Positions 45,063-54,838 of a stretch of 64,000 nt of DNA are shown piece by piece. This DNA comes from Bacillota bacterium. GTDB lineage: Bacteria > Bacillota > Clostridia > Lachnospirales > Lachnospiraceae. Numbering within the stretch: the stretch's first letter is position 1; the number at the start of each line of letters is the position of its first letter. A program made the translations under genes and the position numbers. The stretch covers positions 62,001 through 126,000 of the forward strand of contig JAEWAK010000060.1 in NCBI GenBank assembly GCA_023391695.1, in the 5' to 3' direction. The notes under the pieces are model-generated. The model ran no database searches, was not told the DNA's origin, and saw only the letters and a list, made by a program, of their open reading frames with translations.

Positions 45063-46268
45063 ATGGCGGTACGTTTTTGGGAACTGTATGAAGAAACAAA
45101 GGAACAGTTCCGGCTAAAGATAGCTGCAGGAAAAGCCGGTATGGATACGGTAGTAAGCTGGGTGCATATGCTGGAGGATGAAACGATCGTATCCAGGTTC
45201 CACGGTGAAGAATTGGCCATAACAACGGGTATGAAAGCAGTTAAGCCCGGCTGGCTGCTTCAGTTAGTCCAGAAAATGGCCAGGGACGAATGTGCAGGTA
45301 TTATTATTAATACGGGAATGTATTTGGATCATATTCCGGAAGAAGTGACAGACTGGTGTGAGATACATAAATTTCCCTTACTTGAAATGCCCTGGGAAAT
45401 ATCCATAACTGAACTGATCCAGGCTTATTGCATGAGAATCATTGATCAGAAGCAGTTTGAAAAAAAGATAGGAAGTGCCTTTCGGGAGGTTATTCAGGGG
45501 CGTTTTTCGGAAGAGAATATCAGGCAGGTACTCGGAGAGCGGTATGATATAGAAGGAACTTTCCAGGTTTTTTGTATTTGTGTTAAAAAGACCATGGAGG
45601 ATGAACTAAACTATAACCAGGCCATAATAAAGCTTGAAAATTTATTTGGCTTATGGAAAGGAAATGATAAAATCAACACCTCTTATGGTCTTATCCGGAT
45701 GGAAGATTTTCTGGTGCTGATTCTGAATAACACAAAAGATAAACAATTCATGGAGCTGCCGAAGCTGATTTTACAAAGTTTTTCTTATTTTGCAAAAGAG
45801 AAGTGTTTCCATATGGGCATCGGACCCGGAATAAACCAAATTGAAAATCTTTCGGTGGGCTACAAAAGAGCAAGAACAGCTATGAAGATGTCTATTGGAA
45901 CAGGAAGGGAAATCATACATTTTGAGGAAATGGGATTCTTTAAAATACTCTTTTCCCTCGATGATACGGATGTCCTTACGAATTATGCCAATGAAATATT
46001 AGGAGCCTTGGAAGCCTACGACGAAGCCCATGGTTCCAGTTATGTTAACACCTTAAGAAGTTATATTAAGAATGACCGCAGTCTTATGCGTGTTGCTGAG
46101 GAAACTTTTACCCATAGAAATACGGTGAATTACCGTATTCAGAATATAAAGCGGATTCTGGGCTGTGAACTGAGTGATACGGAGGAAATATTTCCTTATC
46201 AGGTAGCTTTTTACATCAGGGATATGAGTAAAAAAGCACATAGAGATGCTTTGCCAAAAACATTATAA
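45063..46268 (+). CDS. PucR/CdaR-family transcriptional regulator
   Basis: Protein of 401 residues. GAGGAGG 9 nt before the ATG at 45063. N-terminal PucR sensory domain (about 1-125: VSWVHMLEDETIV, LAITTGM), a central GGDEF-like CdaR region, and a C-terminal PucR HTH (about 335-390: AEETFTHRNTVNYRIQNIKR). Such regulators often control purine, amino acid or sugar-diacid use. No obvious target next to it, apart from the divergent 52-aa gene. Confidence 0.85.
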   Translation: MAVRFWELYEETKEQFRLKIAAGKAGMDTVVSWVHMLEDETIVSRFHGEELAITTGMKAVKPGWLLQLVQKMARDECAGIIINTGMYLDHIPEEVTDWCEIHKFPLLEMPWEISITELIQAYCMRIIDQKQFEKKIGSAFREVIQGRFSEENIRQVLGERYDIEGTFQVFCICVKKTMEDELNYNQAIIKLENLFGLWKGNDKINTSYGLIRMEDFLVLILNNTKDKQFMELPKLILQSFSYFAKEKCFHMGIGPGINQIENLSVGYKRARTAMKMSIGTGREIIHFEEMGFFKILFSLDDTDVLTNYANEILGALEAYDEAHGSSYVNTLRSYIKNDRSLMRVAEETFTHRNTVNYRIQNIKRILGCELSDTEEIFPYQVAFYIRDMSKKAHRDALPKTL

Positions 46269-46279
46269 TCCATTCGCCC

Positions 46280-46323
46280 AACACGACAAACGCATAAATG
46301 TTCATTCATGCGTTTGTCGTGTT
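46280..46323. terminator. Perfect 16-bp inverted repeat
   Basis: AACACGACAAACGCAT and its exact complement, 12-nt spacer. No T-run on either side, so it may be a terminator of unusual form or a protein binding site. Confidence 0.45.
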
Positions 46324-46399
46324 TGCCCAGTTACAGGCATTGATTTTAAGCTCCTAAGAATCTATAATAGTATTATAGAGAATGTGAGGTGACATTGGA

Positions 46400-46711
46400 A
46401 TGAAAATTATTATGTATGGCACAAAGATTTGCCCGGATTGTGTGGAAGCGAAAGCTATATTGGAGACCTGTACTGCTATTGAGCTGGATTACAGAGATAT
46501 TACAAAAAGTACGGAAACTTTAAAAGAATTCTTATACCACCGCGATCAGGATGAAATATTTGCCCCAATCCGGAAAGACGGTAAAATCGGTATTCCCTTT
46601 TTTATTCTGGAGGATAATACGAAAACTTTTGAGGTATACGATTTTATAGATGTGGAAAAACCGGTACAAATTGTGAATTCCTGTTCTATCGACGGGAAAG
46701 GACCGTGCTGA
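46400..46711 (+). CDS. Glutaredoxin-like protein
   Basis: Protein of 103 residues. Thioredoxin fold with active site CPDC at about 12-15 and cis-Pro in GIPFFI. The C-terminal SCSIDGKGPC adds two further cysteines. Probably a thiol-disulfide reductase or a small redox adaptor in the cytoplasm. Monocistronic, followed by a terminator. Confidence 0.82.
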   Translation: MKIIMYGTKICPDCVEAKAILETCTAIELDYRDITKSTETLKEFLYHRDQDEIFAPIRKDGKIGIPFFILEDNTKTFEVYDFIDVEKPVQIVNSCSIDGKGPC

Positions 46712-46766
46712 TTTGCATATAAGTTAATCCTGTTTATAGAAGCTGAAAAAGAAAATATGGTTAAAT

Positions 46767-46804
46767 GAGATGTAAGAGGGAGGACTTTTACATCTCTTTT
46801 TTTT
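46767..46804 (+). terminator. Intrinsic terminator
   Basis: GAGATGTAA / TTACATCTC stem followed by eight T. Confidence 0.88.
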
Positions 46805-46841
46805 AATTGACTTCATTTTTGTAGAAATATGTATAAAAACT

Positions 46842-46870
46842 TTGAAATAACTATTATTATGGTATATAAT
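46842..46870 (+). promoter_or_regulatory. Promoter of the GGDEF-EAL gene
   Basis: TTGAAA, 17-bp spacer, TATAAT at 46865-46870. Confidence 0.75.
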
Positions 46871-46922
46871 GGAAAGGAAAAATTCCGGCAATTTAAAATT
46901 TCTTTGAGGTGGAGATGTTAAA

Positions 46923-48935
46923 GTGAAAAAAATACCGAAGACGCTTCCTGGTATCATAAAAGTTATAAATGAATCCAATGATATGGATACAATAGAAACC
47001 ATGGAAAACTACATTGGGTGTTATTATGGGATACCGGTTTTAATTATCGGCTCCGTTGTGAACTACATGATGCACCACGAGCTTAAAAGCTCTGTTCAGG
47101 ACAGCATATTTATGTTACTATTATGCTTTTGTTTTATTATTACTCCTTACTTAAAACTGAAGACCAGAATGATAACTCATTGGATTTCCGTATTATTTTC
47201 CGTGGTGCTGATCTTTGTTACGGTAAGAGTTTATTCCTTTATCGGGCCGGCTATCTGGACCATTGCTTTTCTCAATATTATAATATCATCCGTAAGAATT
47301 ACAAGGGTTATGTTAAACTATGTTACAGTTTCAACCCTCTTTGTAGGGATGTATTATTCCCTGGTGCTATCGAAAACTCCCTTTGCATTTGGAACAACCT
47401 ATTATATCGTCCAAGTAGTATTATTTGCTCTGGTTATTGTAATTGCTCCGTTTCTCCATTTAATAAATCAGACCCATTACAATAGAATAAATCATATGTA
47501 TATGACGGAAGTGAGACAAAGAGAAGAGCTTGAAAAAATGTACAAAAATATAGCACTCACTCATGCTGAACTCAGTTGCAGATATAATGAGTTAAATGAT
47601 AAGAACATTGAATTAAAACGAAATGAAGAGAAATTATATCAGATCGCTCATTTTGATATGGTAACGGAATTGCCAAACAGAAAAACAATAATGGACAAAA
47701 TCCATGAACTCATTGATAATCCGAAAGAGAATGCAATAAACTTTTACACCGTTTTTATCGATATTGATTCTTTCAAAAAAATAAATGATACCATGGGACA
47801 TCATGTAGGGGATTTGTTTATTAAAAATGCTGCCGACCGTTTTCAAAAGCTTATTGATAAAGAGGACTTTATAGGGAGAATCGGGGGAGATGAGTTTGCT
47901 TTAATAATACGGAGAAATTTAAAGAAAGAGGATGCACATTCTTATCTGGAAAGTATCAGACAGGAGTTTTTAAAGCCTTTTATGATTGGAAATATTGAAA
48001 TAAAGACCAGTGCAAGTTTTGGCGTGGCAGTTTTCCCCAATGACGGCGCCAGGCAGATAGAACTGATGAGGAATGCTGATACTGCAATGTATAAGGCTAA
48101 AGAACTGGGAAAAAATAATATACAGTTTTTTGAAAACGCAATGAAGTATGAGCTGTTGGAAAAAATAAATTTTGAAACTGAGTTAAAATCAGCATTACCT
48201 GATAAGGAAATATTTTTGGTTTTTCAGCCGATTTGTAATCTTAAAAATAATAATATACGGGGCTTTGAAGTTTTAGCACGCTGGAATTCACTAAAGCTTG
48301 GAATGATAAGTCCGGCTAAATTTATCCCGGTTGCAGAAGAACTGGGAATGATTGTTTCCCTGGGGGAATGGATTATAAAAACAGCCTGCACTGCCTTTAA
48401 AAATCTTCAGGTTAAATACAATATGGAAGCAGTGCTTTCAATAAATTTATCCGTGAAGCAGCTGGAAGCACCTAATATAATTAAGGTAATAGAGGAAGCG
48501 TTAAAGGAAGCGGATTTAGATCCGAAATACCTTGAAATAGAAGTAACGGAATCTATATTGATTCATTCCTTAGAAGATATTATAACTGTTTTGGAGAAAT
48601 TAAGAAAAATGAATATAAGCGTGGCTTTAGACGATTTTGGTACGGGATATTCTTCACTGAGCTATTTAAGAAAGCTGCCTATAGATATTTTGAAAATTGA
48701 CAAATCCTTTATCGATGACTTGCTTAAGGAAAATAATAATATGGAAATTATCGGCAGCATGATAACGCTTGCTCATAATTTAGGAATAGCAGTAGTAGCA
48801 GAAGGAATAGAAGAAGAAATTCAGATTACACATCTTAAGAAGCTCGAATGTGACTACGTACAAGGCTTTTTAATAAGTAAGCCGATGAAAGAAGAGGATT
48901 TGGAAGTATATATTGATAAAATACATCATAATTGA
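46923..48935 (+). CDS. Membrane GGDEF-EAL c-di-GMP enzyme
   Basis: Protein of 670 residues, GTG start after GGTGGAGATG. Five to six membrane helices (about 35-180), coiled coil (about 195-240), GGDEF domain (about 240-400, intact RIGGDEFA) and EAL domain (about 415-670). The EAL signature reads EVLARW; other catalytic pieces are present (NLSVKQL, EVTES, DDFGTGYSSL, KIDKSF, AEGIE). It could make and break c-di-GMP. Adjacent genes give no target. Confidence 0.9.
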   Translation: MKKIPKTLPGIIKVINESNDMDTIETMENYIGCYYGIPVLIIGSVVNYMMHHELKSSVQDSIFMLLLCFCFIITPYLKLKTRMITHWISVLFSVVLIFVTVRVYSFIGPAIWTIAFLNIIISSVRITRVMLNYVTVSTLFVGMYYSLVLSKTPFAFGTTYYIVQVVLFALVIVIAPFLHLINQTHYNRINHMYMTEVRQREELEKMYKNIALTHAELSCRYNELNDKNIELKRNEEKLYQIAHFDMVTELPNRKTIMDKIHELIDNPKENAINFYTVFIDIDSFKKINDTMGHHVGDLFIKNAADRFQKLIDKEDFIGRIGGDEFALIIRRNLKKEDAHSYLESIRQEFLKPFMIGNIEIKTSASFGVAVFPNDGARQIELMRNADTAMYKAKELGKNNIQFFENAMKYELLEKINFETELKSALPDKEIFLVFQPICNLKNNNIRGFEVLARWNSLKLGMISPAKFIPVAEELGMIVSLGEWIIKTACTAFKNLQVKYNMEAVLSINLSVKQLEAPNIIKVIEEALKEADLDPKYLEIEVTESILIHSLEDIITVLEKLRKMNISVALDDFGTGYSSLSYLRKLPIDILKIDKSFIDDLLKENNNMEIIGSMITLAHNLGIAVVAEGIEEEIQITHLKKLECDYVQGFLISKPMKEEDLEVYIDKIHHN

Positions 48936-49104
48936 GCAGTGGTGGCTTTACTGCCTTTTGGCATACGCCAGGTTCTGAAAATAATACAATAAAATTGTCA
49001 AATACCAATATTACTGGTATCATAATAATAGAAGAATCGACATACAGACTTTAATGGGCTGTGATTTTCGGAAAGAGACAAATATGAAGGATTTGAAATA
49101 GATT

Positions 49105-51759
49105 ATGAAAAAATTAGTTATTGGAATATTGGCGCATGTAGATGCAGGTAAAACAACATTATCAGAGAGTATGCTTTATTTAAGCGGTAAAATCGGAAAA
49201 TTGGGAAGGGTGGATAAAGGGGACGCTTATTTAGATACCTATGAGCTGGAAAGGGCGAGAGGAATCACCATTTTCTCCAAACAGGCCGTATTTGAAATAG
49301 GAGAGACCCGGATTACCCTGCTGGATACCCCGGGACACGTGGATTTTTCAGCGGAAATGGAAAGAACACTTCAGGTGCTGGATTATGCCATTTTAGTGGT
49401 AAGCGGAAGCGACGGAGTACAGGGACACACCAAAACCTTATGGCGGCTGCTTCACATGTACCGGATACCTGTTTTTATATTCGTCAATAAGATGGATCAG
49501 GATGGGACGGATAAGGAAAAGTTAATAATAGAATTGAAAGCACAGCTGGATGACGGATGTATTGATTTTGGGCAAGCTAATACGGACAGCTTTTTTGACC
49601 AGCTGGCCATGTGTGATGAAATAATGCTGGAAGCATTTCTGGAAACAGGACATATAAAAACCTCCCAGATTAAAAAAGCTGTTATGGAACGCAAAGTATT
49701 TCCCTGCTTTTTCGGTTCCGCTTTAAAGTCGGAAGGCACCCTGCAATTTATGCAGGGTATTGAAAATTATACTATTGTACCTTCCTATCCGGAGGAATTC
49801 GGGGCTAAAATATTCAAAATAGCAAGAGACGAGCAGGGAAACCGCCTGACATACATGAAACTGACAGGCGGAAAACTTAAAGTGAAAGATATCTTAAAGA
49901 ATCACAACTTGGAAGAGAAAGTCAATCAGATCCGTATCTATTCGGGGCAGAAATTCGAAGCGGTGAATGAGACAGAGGCGGGTTCCGTATGCGCGGTAAC
50001 AGGACTTAGCAGGACCAGGACAGGCGAAGGACTGGGGATAGAAAAGGCTTCCGATTTACCGGTGCTGGAACCCGTACTGTACTATCAGATGATCCTGCCG
50101 GAAGGTTGTGATCCAAGGCAGATGCTTCCCAAGTTACGGCAGATCGAAGAAGAGGAACCGGAACTTCATATTGTATGGGATGAGCAATTACAGGAAATTC
50201 AGGCGCAGATCATGGGAGAGGTGCAGATTGAGATTCTCCAGAGCCTTATACAAAGCCGTTTTGGTGTATGGGTAGAGTTCGGTACGGGAAGGATTGTATA
50301 TAAAGAGACCATTGCAGATACAGTAGAAGGGGTAGGGCATTTTGAACCGCTGCGGCATTATGCGGAGGTGCACCTGTTATTGGAGCCTGGCGAGCCGGGA
50401 AGCGGTTTAGAGTTTAGGGCGGATTGCAGTGAAGATGTACTGGGAAAAAGCTGGCAGAGACTTATTTTATCCCATCTGGAAGAAAAAGACCATAAAGGAG
50501 TTCTGACCGGATCACCTGTTACGGATATGAAAATTACTTTGGCAGCAGGGCGGGCCCATAATAAGCATACGGAAGGCGGTGACTTCAGAGAAGCTACCTA
50601 CCGTGCGGTGCGCCAGGGTTTAAAAGAGACAACCTCCATATTATTGGAACCTTATTATTCCTTTCAGCTGGAGCTGCCTGAAAATATACTGGGAAGAGCA
50701 ATGACTGACATTGAGAAAATGTACGGTACAAGCGAAATTTCCCAGGCAGGCGGCGGGATGGCGGTGCTTACCGGAAGCGCTCCGGTTGCAACTATGAGAA
50801 ATTACCAGAAAGAGGTTGTTGCCTATACGAAAGGACTTGGGAAGCTGTTTTACAGCCTGAAAGGGTATGAACCCTGCCATAATACGGAAGAGGTCATGGA
50901 AAGTATCGGATATGATTCGGAAAGAGATGTGGAAAATCCGACGGGTTCCGTATTTTGTGCACATGGAGCCGGCTTTTTGGTGGATTGGGATAAAGTAAAG
51001 GATTACATGCATGTTGAAAGCTGTCTGCAAAAAAAAGCGGATTCCTCAGAAGAAGCAGCGCTAGGCCAGCCCTACCATACCGAGGAGAGGTGGATCAGTT
51101 TGGAGGAGATTGACAAAATTATCAATAACACCTTCTATGCGAACCAGGGGAAGAAGTCTGTCTGGAAAAGAGGCAGGACAGCCAGGGAGAGTTTCTATGA
51201 ACCGGCTGCTTCTGCCGGCAGACAAAAAGAAATCAAGGAAGAGTATCTCCTTGTGGACGGCTATAATATTATCTATGCATGGCCTGAGTTAAAGGCGCTT
51301 GCAAAGGACAATATGGATGGGGCCAGAATGAAGTTGCTTGATTCACTAAGTAATTACCAGGGAATCCGGAAATGCAGGATTATCGTTGCGTTTGATGCTT
51401 ACCGTCTTCAGGGGCATATAGAAGAAGTTATCGAATATCATAATATCCATGTGGTATATACCAGGGAAGCCCAGACAGCGGACCAGTATATTGAAAAGTT
51501 CGCCCATGACAACCGGAATAAATATAATATAGCAGTTGCAACGTCGGACGGTTTGCAGCAGATTATCATCAGGGGAGCGGGATGTGCCATATTATCCGCC
51601 AGGGAACTGAAGGAGGAGATCGAAAGGGCGAATGAAAGAATAAAGCAGGAATATCAGGAAAAACAGGAAAAGGGCCGTAGTTACCTGTTAGATGACTTGT
51701 CGAGGGAGGCAAAACAGCAGGTGGAAGAAATATTAAAAAAAGAAAAGGAGAGTGATTAA
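49105..51759 (+). CDS. EF-G/TetM-like GTPase fused to a YacP/Rae1-type NYN endonuclease
   Basis: Protein of 884 residues. GTPase domain 1-220 with AHVDAGKT (10-17), RGITI, DTPGH and NKMD. Domains II-V as in ribosomal protection proteins follow (about 225-650). After a linker a NYN domain of the YacP family starts at 713 (YLLVDGYNIIYAWPELK) with conserved acids D718, FDAY, the TADQYIEK pair, TSDG and SARELKEE. Rae1 (YacP) of Bacillus cuts mRNA in the ribosomal A site, while TetM-type proteins bind the A-site region. The fusion should therefore be a GTP-driven ribosome binder that cuts mRNA. Tetracycline resistance is possible but not implied. Single gene. Confidence 0.9.
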   Translation: MKKLVIGILAHVDAGKTTLSESMLYLSGKIGKLGRVDKGDAYLDTYELERARGITIFSKQAVFEIGETRITLLDTPGHVDFSAEMERTLQVLDYAILVVSGSDGVQGHTKTLWRLLHMYRIPVFIFVNKMDQDGTDKEKLIIELKAQLDDGCIDFGQANTDSFFDQLAMCDEIMLEAFLETGHIKTSQIKKAVMERKVFPCFFGSALKSEGTLQFMQGIENYTIVPSYPEEFGAKIFKIARDEQGNRLTYMKLTGGKLKVKDILKNHNLEEKVNQIRIYSGQKFEAVNETEAGSVCAVTGLSRTRTGEGLGIEKASDLPVLEPVLYYQMILPEGCDPRQMLPKLRQIEEEEPELHIVWDEQLQEIQAQIMGEVQIEILQSLIQSRFGVWVEFGTGRIVYKETIADTVEGVGHFEPLRHYAEVHLLLEPGEPGSGLEFRADCSEDVLGKSWQRLILSHLEEKDHKGVLTGSPVTDMKITLAAGRAHNKHTEGGDFREATYRAVRQGLKETTSILLEPYYSFQLELPENILGRAMTDIEKMYGTSEISQAGGGMAVLTGSAPVATMRNYQKEVVAYTKGLGKLFYSLKGYEPCHNTEEVMESIGYDSERDVENPTGSVFCAHGAGFLVDWDKVKDYMHVESCLQKKADSSEEAALGQPYHTEERWISLEEIDKIINNTFYANQGKKSVWKRGRTARESFYEPAASAGRQKEIKEEYLLVDGYNIIYAWPELKALAKDNMDGARMKLLDSLSNYQGIRKCRIIVAFDAYRLQGHIEEVIEYHNIHVVYTREAQTADQYIEKFAHDNRNKYNIAVATSDGLQQIIIRGAGCAILSARELKEEIERANERIKQEYQEKQEKGRSYLLDDLSREAKQQVEEILKKEKESD

Positions 51760-51878
51760 TTTATGCTTTATGATAATTTTACGGCAGAATCGGTTCTTTA
51801 GATAATATTTTACATTACTTTGCAGGAGAAAAGCATACAAAGAAAAATTATTCCAGTTAAAATTAACGGAGGATGCAT

Positions 51879-52679
51879 ATGGGAATTTTATTGAACCGTT
51901 TATTAATTATTCTGAATGACAGTGATCCTAAATCAACGGATTATCATATTGCTTTTACCTTATTATCCAATTTCTATTCGATTTGTGAGATGTCCATAGG
52001 GGAAGTGGCTGACTTATGTTCCGTATCCAAGTCTACCGTATCCAAATTTATAAGAAAACTTAATTTTGAAGATTATGCGGAATTTAAAGCCGCTGCACCA
52101 TTTATAGAAAACAAGTACGGATTTAAGCTTAATTATAATCAAAACATCGCTGAATATATAGAAGTGAACAGTTTGGTTTCTTATATTGATGTAATTTTAA
52201 AAGACATTGCCTTTTGCAAAAATAACATTAATATGGAGAGAGTGAAAGAATTAGCCGGAGATTTAGTTAATTATAAGAAAGTAGCAAGTTTTGGACTGTT
52301 GTTTTCGGAGTTGGGTGCCATGGATTTGCAGACAAAGCTGGCTTATAACGGGAAATTCATTATTACGAATCTGAGTGATGTGAAACAGGATGATTTTATA
52401 AACAGTGCCGAAGAAGATACCTTGATTATTATCTACTCCAATTCCGGTACCTATATTCAGCGCTACATGCTTTCGGAGTTTCAAACGAAAAAAGACTATT
52501 CTAAAATCAAGGCAAAAATTGTTTTGATAACCGGAAATGCAAGGATGGAAAACCATCCGGATGTAGATTTGTGCATCAGTTTTGGCCATCGCTCCACCGT
52601 TCAGACACATTCGGTCATCTATCCTCTGATCAATGATATAATTGTAATGGAATATAGAAAGCTGACCAGGAAAAAATAA
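51879..52679 (+). CDS. RpiR/MurR-family regulator
   Basis: Protein of 266 residues, start 6 nt after GGAGG. N-terminal HTH_6 (about 1-75: SIGEVADLCSVSKSTVSKFIRKL) and C-terminal SIS sugar-phosphate binding domain (about 105-250: IIIYSNSGTYIQ). Probably senses a phosphosugar and controls the PTS/GH1 operon that follows. Confidence 0.87.
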   Translation: MGILLNRLLIILNDSDPKSTDYHIAFTLLSNFYSICEMSIGEVADLCSVSKSTVSKFIRKLNFEDYAEFKAAAPFIENKYGFKLNYNQNIAEYIEVNSLVSYIDVILKDIAFCKNNINMERVKELAGDLVNYKKVASFGLLFSELGAMDLQTKLAYNGKFIITNLSDVKQDDFINSAEEDTLIIIYSNSGTYIQRYMLSEFQTKKDYSKIKAKIVLITGNARMENHPDVDLCISFGHRSTVQTHSVIYPLINDIIVMEYRKLTRKK

Positions 52680-52709
52680 GCAGGCAAGTTTCAGCCTGCT
52701 TATTTTTTT
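52671..52709 (+). terminator. Intrinsic terminator
   Basis: ATAAGCAGGC / GCCTGCTTAT with A-run before and T-run after; overlaps the RpiR stop codon. Bidirectional form. Confidence 0.9.
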
Positions 52710-52885
52710 CGGGTTTATCAAAGAATATAGGTATAATAATACAAGACAACATTGTTTTAATTAATTGAGTTTCCAAAAAACGAACTTTTAAATAATTAAA
52801 AAAATATATGTTATTATTAGCCTGCAAACAAAAGTCCTTGGCCGAGGGTAAATAAAAAAATAAAATACGTGGAGGAAAATTTATT

Positions 52886-54766
52886 ATGGCTAAAAAAAAT
52901 TATGATGAATTAGCTAAACAAATAATTGCCTTTGTCGGAGGAGAAGAAAATATTACCGATTTAACCCATTGTGTAACAAGACTCCGGTTTAAACTAAAGG
53001 ATAATGCGGCAGCAGACCAGAAAGCCTTAAAAGCTCTGGACGGCGTATTATCGGTAGTGATTGGAAACGGACAGTTTCAGGTAGTTGTTGGAAATGCGGT
53101 GGAAGATATTTTTAATACGATTTTAAAACTCTATCCGATTAAATCGGGAAACGGAAACGAAAATGAAACTCCGGAGGGAAAAAGCGGAAATATAGTAACC
53201 AGGGCACTCAATACGATGGCAGTTATTGTCAATCCCATTGTGATTGCTCTGGCAGGTGCCGGAATGATAAAAGCATTGCTGGTTATCCTGACGACAACCC
53301 TCGGAATCCTGGATAATACGGGAAGCACCTATATGATCCTGTCGGCAGCAGGAAACAGCGTATTCTATTTTCTGCCGCTGTTCCTGGCTTTTTCCTCTGC
53401 GAAAGCGTTCAATTGTAATCCATATATATCAGTGGCAATCGTAGGTGCTCTTCTGGAACCTAATTTTACCGGGTTGATGCAGAATGCCGGTGATGTGTCC
53501 TCATTTATGGGCATTCCGGTGGTATTGATGAAGTATTCCGGTACGTTGGTGCCGGCCATCATAGCTGTTTTAGTATATTCCAGATTAGAAAAACTGTTAA
53601 AGAAATTCATTCCCAAGAGTATTGAACTGTTTGCACTGTCCTTTGCCGCTCTCATTGTTATGGTACCCCTTTCCGTCATTGTAATTGGACCGGTTGGTGT
53701 ATACCTTGCAAACGGAATCGGAGATTTTGTAAACTTTATGAGTGCCCGGAACGGGCTTTTGACCGGGTTGATCATAGGCGGCGGCTGGACCTTGCTGGTA
53801 ATGATCGGAATACACTGGGGTGTGGCTCCGATTATGATTAACAATATCTCAGCCTATGGATATGACTTTATACGCCCTATGGTTGCGGCTGCGACCTTTG
53901 GTAGTGCCGGGGCTGCCTTTGGTGTATTCTTAAGAGCGAAAAAGAAAGCAACAAAAGCCTTTGCATTATCTGCCGTAGTTCCTGCATTACTTGGAGGGGT
54001 TACAGAACCGATTGTATACGGAATTTCCATTAAATATAAAAAGCCCTTTATAGCACAGATTATCGGAGGCGCTGTTGCCGGTGCATTTATGGGTGCCATG
54101 CATACAAAGGCATTTGTCTATGTATTTCCGGCACTGACAACTTTACCTGCATTCTTTGGTGATACCTTTGTGTATTATGCAATCGGAATTGTCCTTGCAT
54201 TTACAATTACAGCCGCACTTACCTGGATCCTTGGTATTGACGAAGGGGCGGATGGGGAAAAAGAAGAGAAAACTGCAGCTGGTCCTAAGCCCGATGTAAT
54301 ACAAAATAAAGAGACCGTACTGGGAGCCTTTGCGGAGGGAAAGGTTGTAAAGTTAGAAGATGTGCAGGATGAAGTATTTGCATCCAGGACCATGGGAGAC
54401 GGTGCAGCTATTGTTCCGGATAAAGGAATTCTATATGCCCCGGTTGAAGGAGAAATAGCAGCCGTTTTCAAAACCGGCCATGCAGTTGGTATGATAACTG
54501 ATAATGGAACGGAGATTTTGATGCATATTGGGATCAATACCGTGGAAATGAACGGAAAAGGCTTCAAGGTATGTGTGCAGGAGGGAAAACAGGTAAAACG
54601 CGGCGATGTTCTGGTTGAATTTGATATAGAAGAAATAAAAAGGGCAGGTTATGACCCCACTGTTTTATTATTAATTACCAACACAGGCGAGCATGAGAAT
54701 ATTGAGATTACGTCATTTGGACGTGTGACACAGAAAGACGATCTAGTAAAAGCCAGGAGGATATAA
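52886..54766 (+). CDS. PTS beta-glucoside transporter, EIIBCA
   Basis: Protein of 626 residues with GTGGAGG upstream. EIIB 1-85 with phospho-Cys29 in THCVTRLRF; EIIC about 105-455 with ten or so membrane helices and GGVTEPIVYG; EIIA about 480-620 with phospho-His547 in LMHIGINTV. Imports and phosphorylates beta-glucosides such as cellobiose, gentiobiose or salicin. Followed by the GH1 gene, which cleaves the product. No BglG-type antiterminator here; control is likely through RpiR. Confidence 0.92.
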   Translation: MAKKNYDELAKQIIAFVGGEENITDLTHCVTRLRFKLKDNAAADQKALKALDGVLSVVIGNGQFQVVVGNAVEDIFNTILKLYPIKSGNGNENETPEGKSGNIVTRALNTMAVIVNPIVIALAGAGMIKALLVILTTTLGILDNTGSTYMILSAAGNSVFYFLPLFLAFSSAKAFNCNPYISVAIVGALLEPNFTGLMQNAGDVSSFMGIPVVLMKYSGTLVPAIIAVLVYSRLEKLLKKFIPKSIELFALSFAALIVMVPLSVIVIGPVGVYLANGIGDFVNFMSARNGLLTGLIIGGGWTLLVMIGIHWGVAPIMINNISAYGYDFIRPMVAAATFGSAGAAFGVFLRAKKKATKAFALSAVVPALLGGVTEPIVYGISIKYKKPFIAQIIGGAVAGAFMGAMHTKAFVYVFPALTTLPAFFGDTFVYYAIGIVLAFTITAALTWILGIDEGADGEKEEKTAAGPKPDVIQNKETVLGAFAEGKVVKLEDVQDEVFASRTMGDGAAIVPDKGILYAPVEGEIAAVFKTGHAVGMITDNGTEILMHIGINTVEMNGKGFKVCVQEGKQVKRGDVLVEFDIEEIKRAGYDPTVLLLITNTGEHENIEITSFGRVTQKDDLVKARRI

Positions 54767-54838
54767 GTTGAAAAAACAAAAGAATTTTTTTCAACATCCT
54801 GATTGTACGTGCGCAGGAGCGCACAGATGGGAGTTAAA

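Noticed and set aside
49105..51759. Tetracycline resistance gene tet(M)-type
   Set aside because: Domain order matches, but the NYN fusion and the lack of mobile DNA around argue for a housekeeping or rescue factor.
52740..52885. Antiterminator (RAT) site before the PTS gene
   Set aside because: No matching hairpin or T-run found and no BglG-type antiterminator adjacent; RpiR control is more likely.
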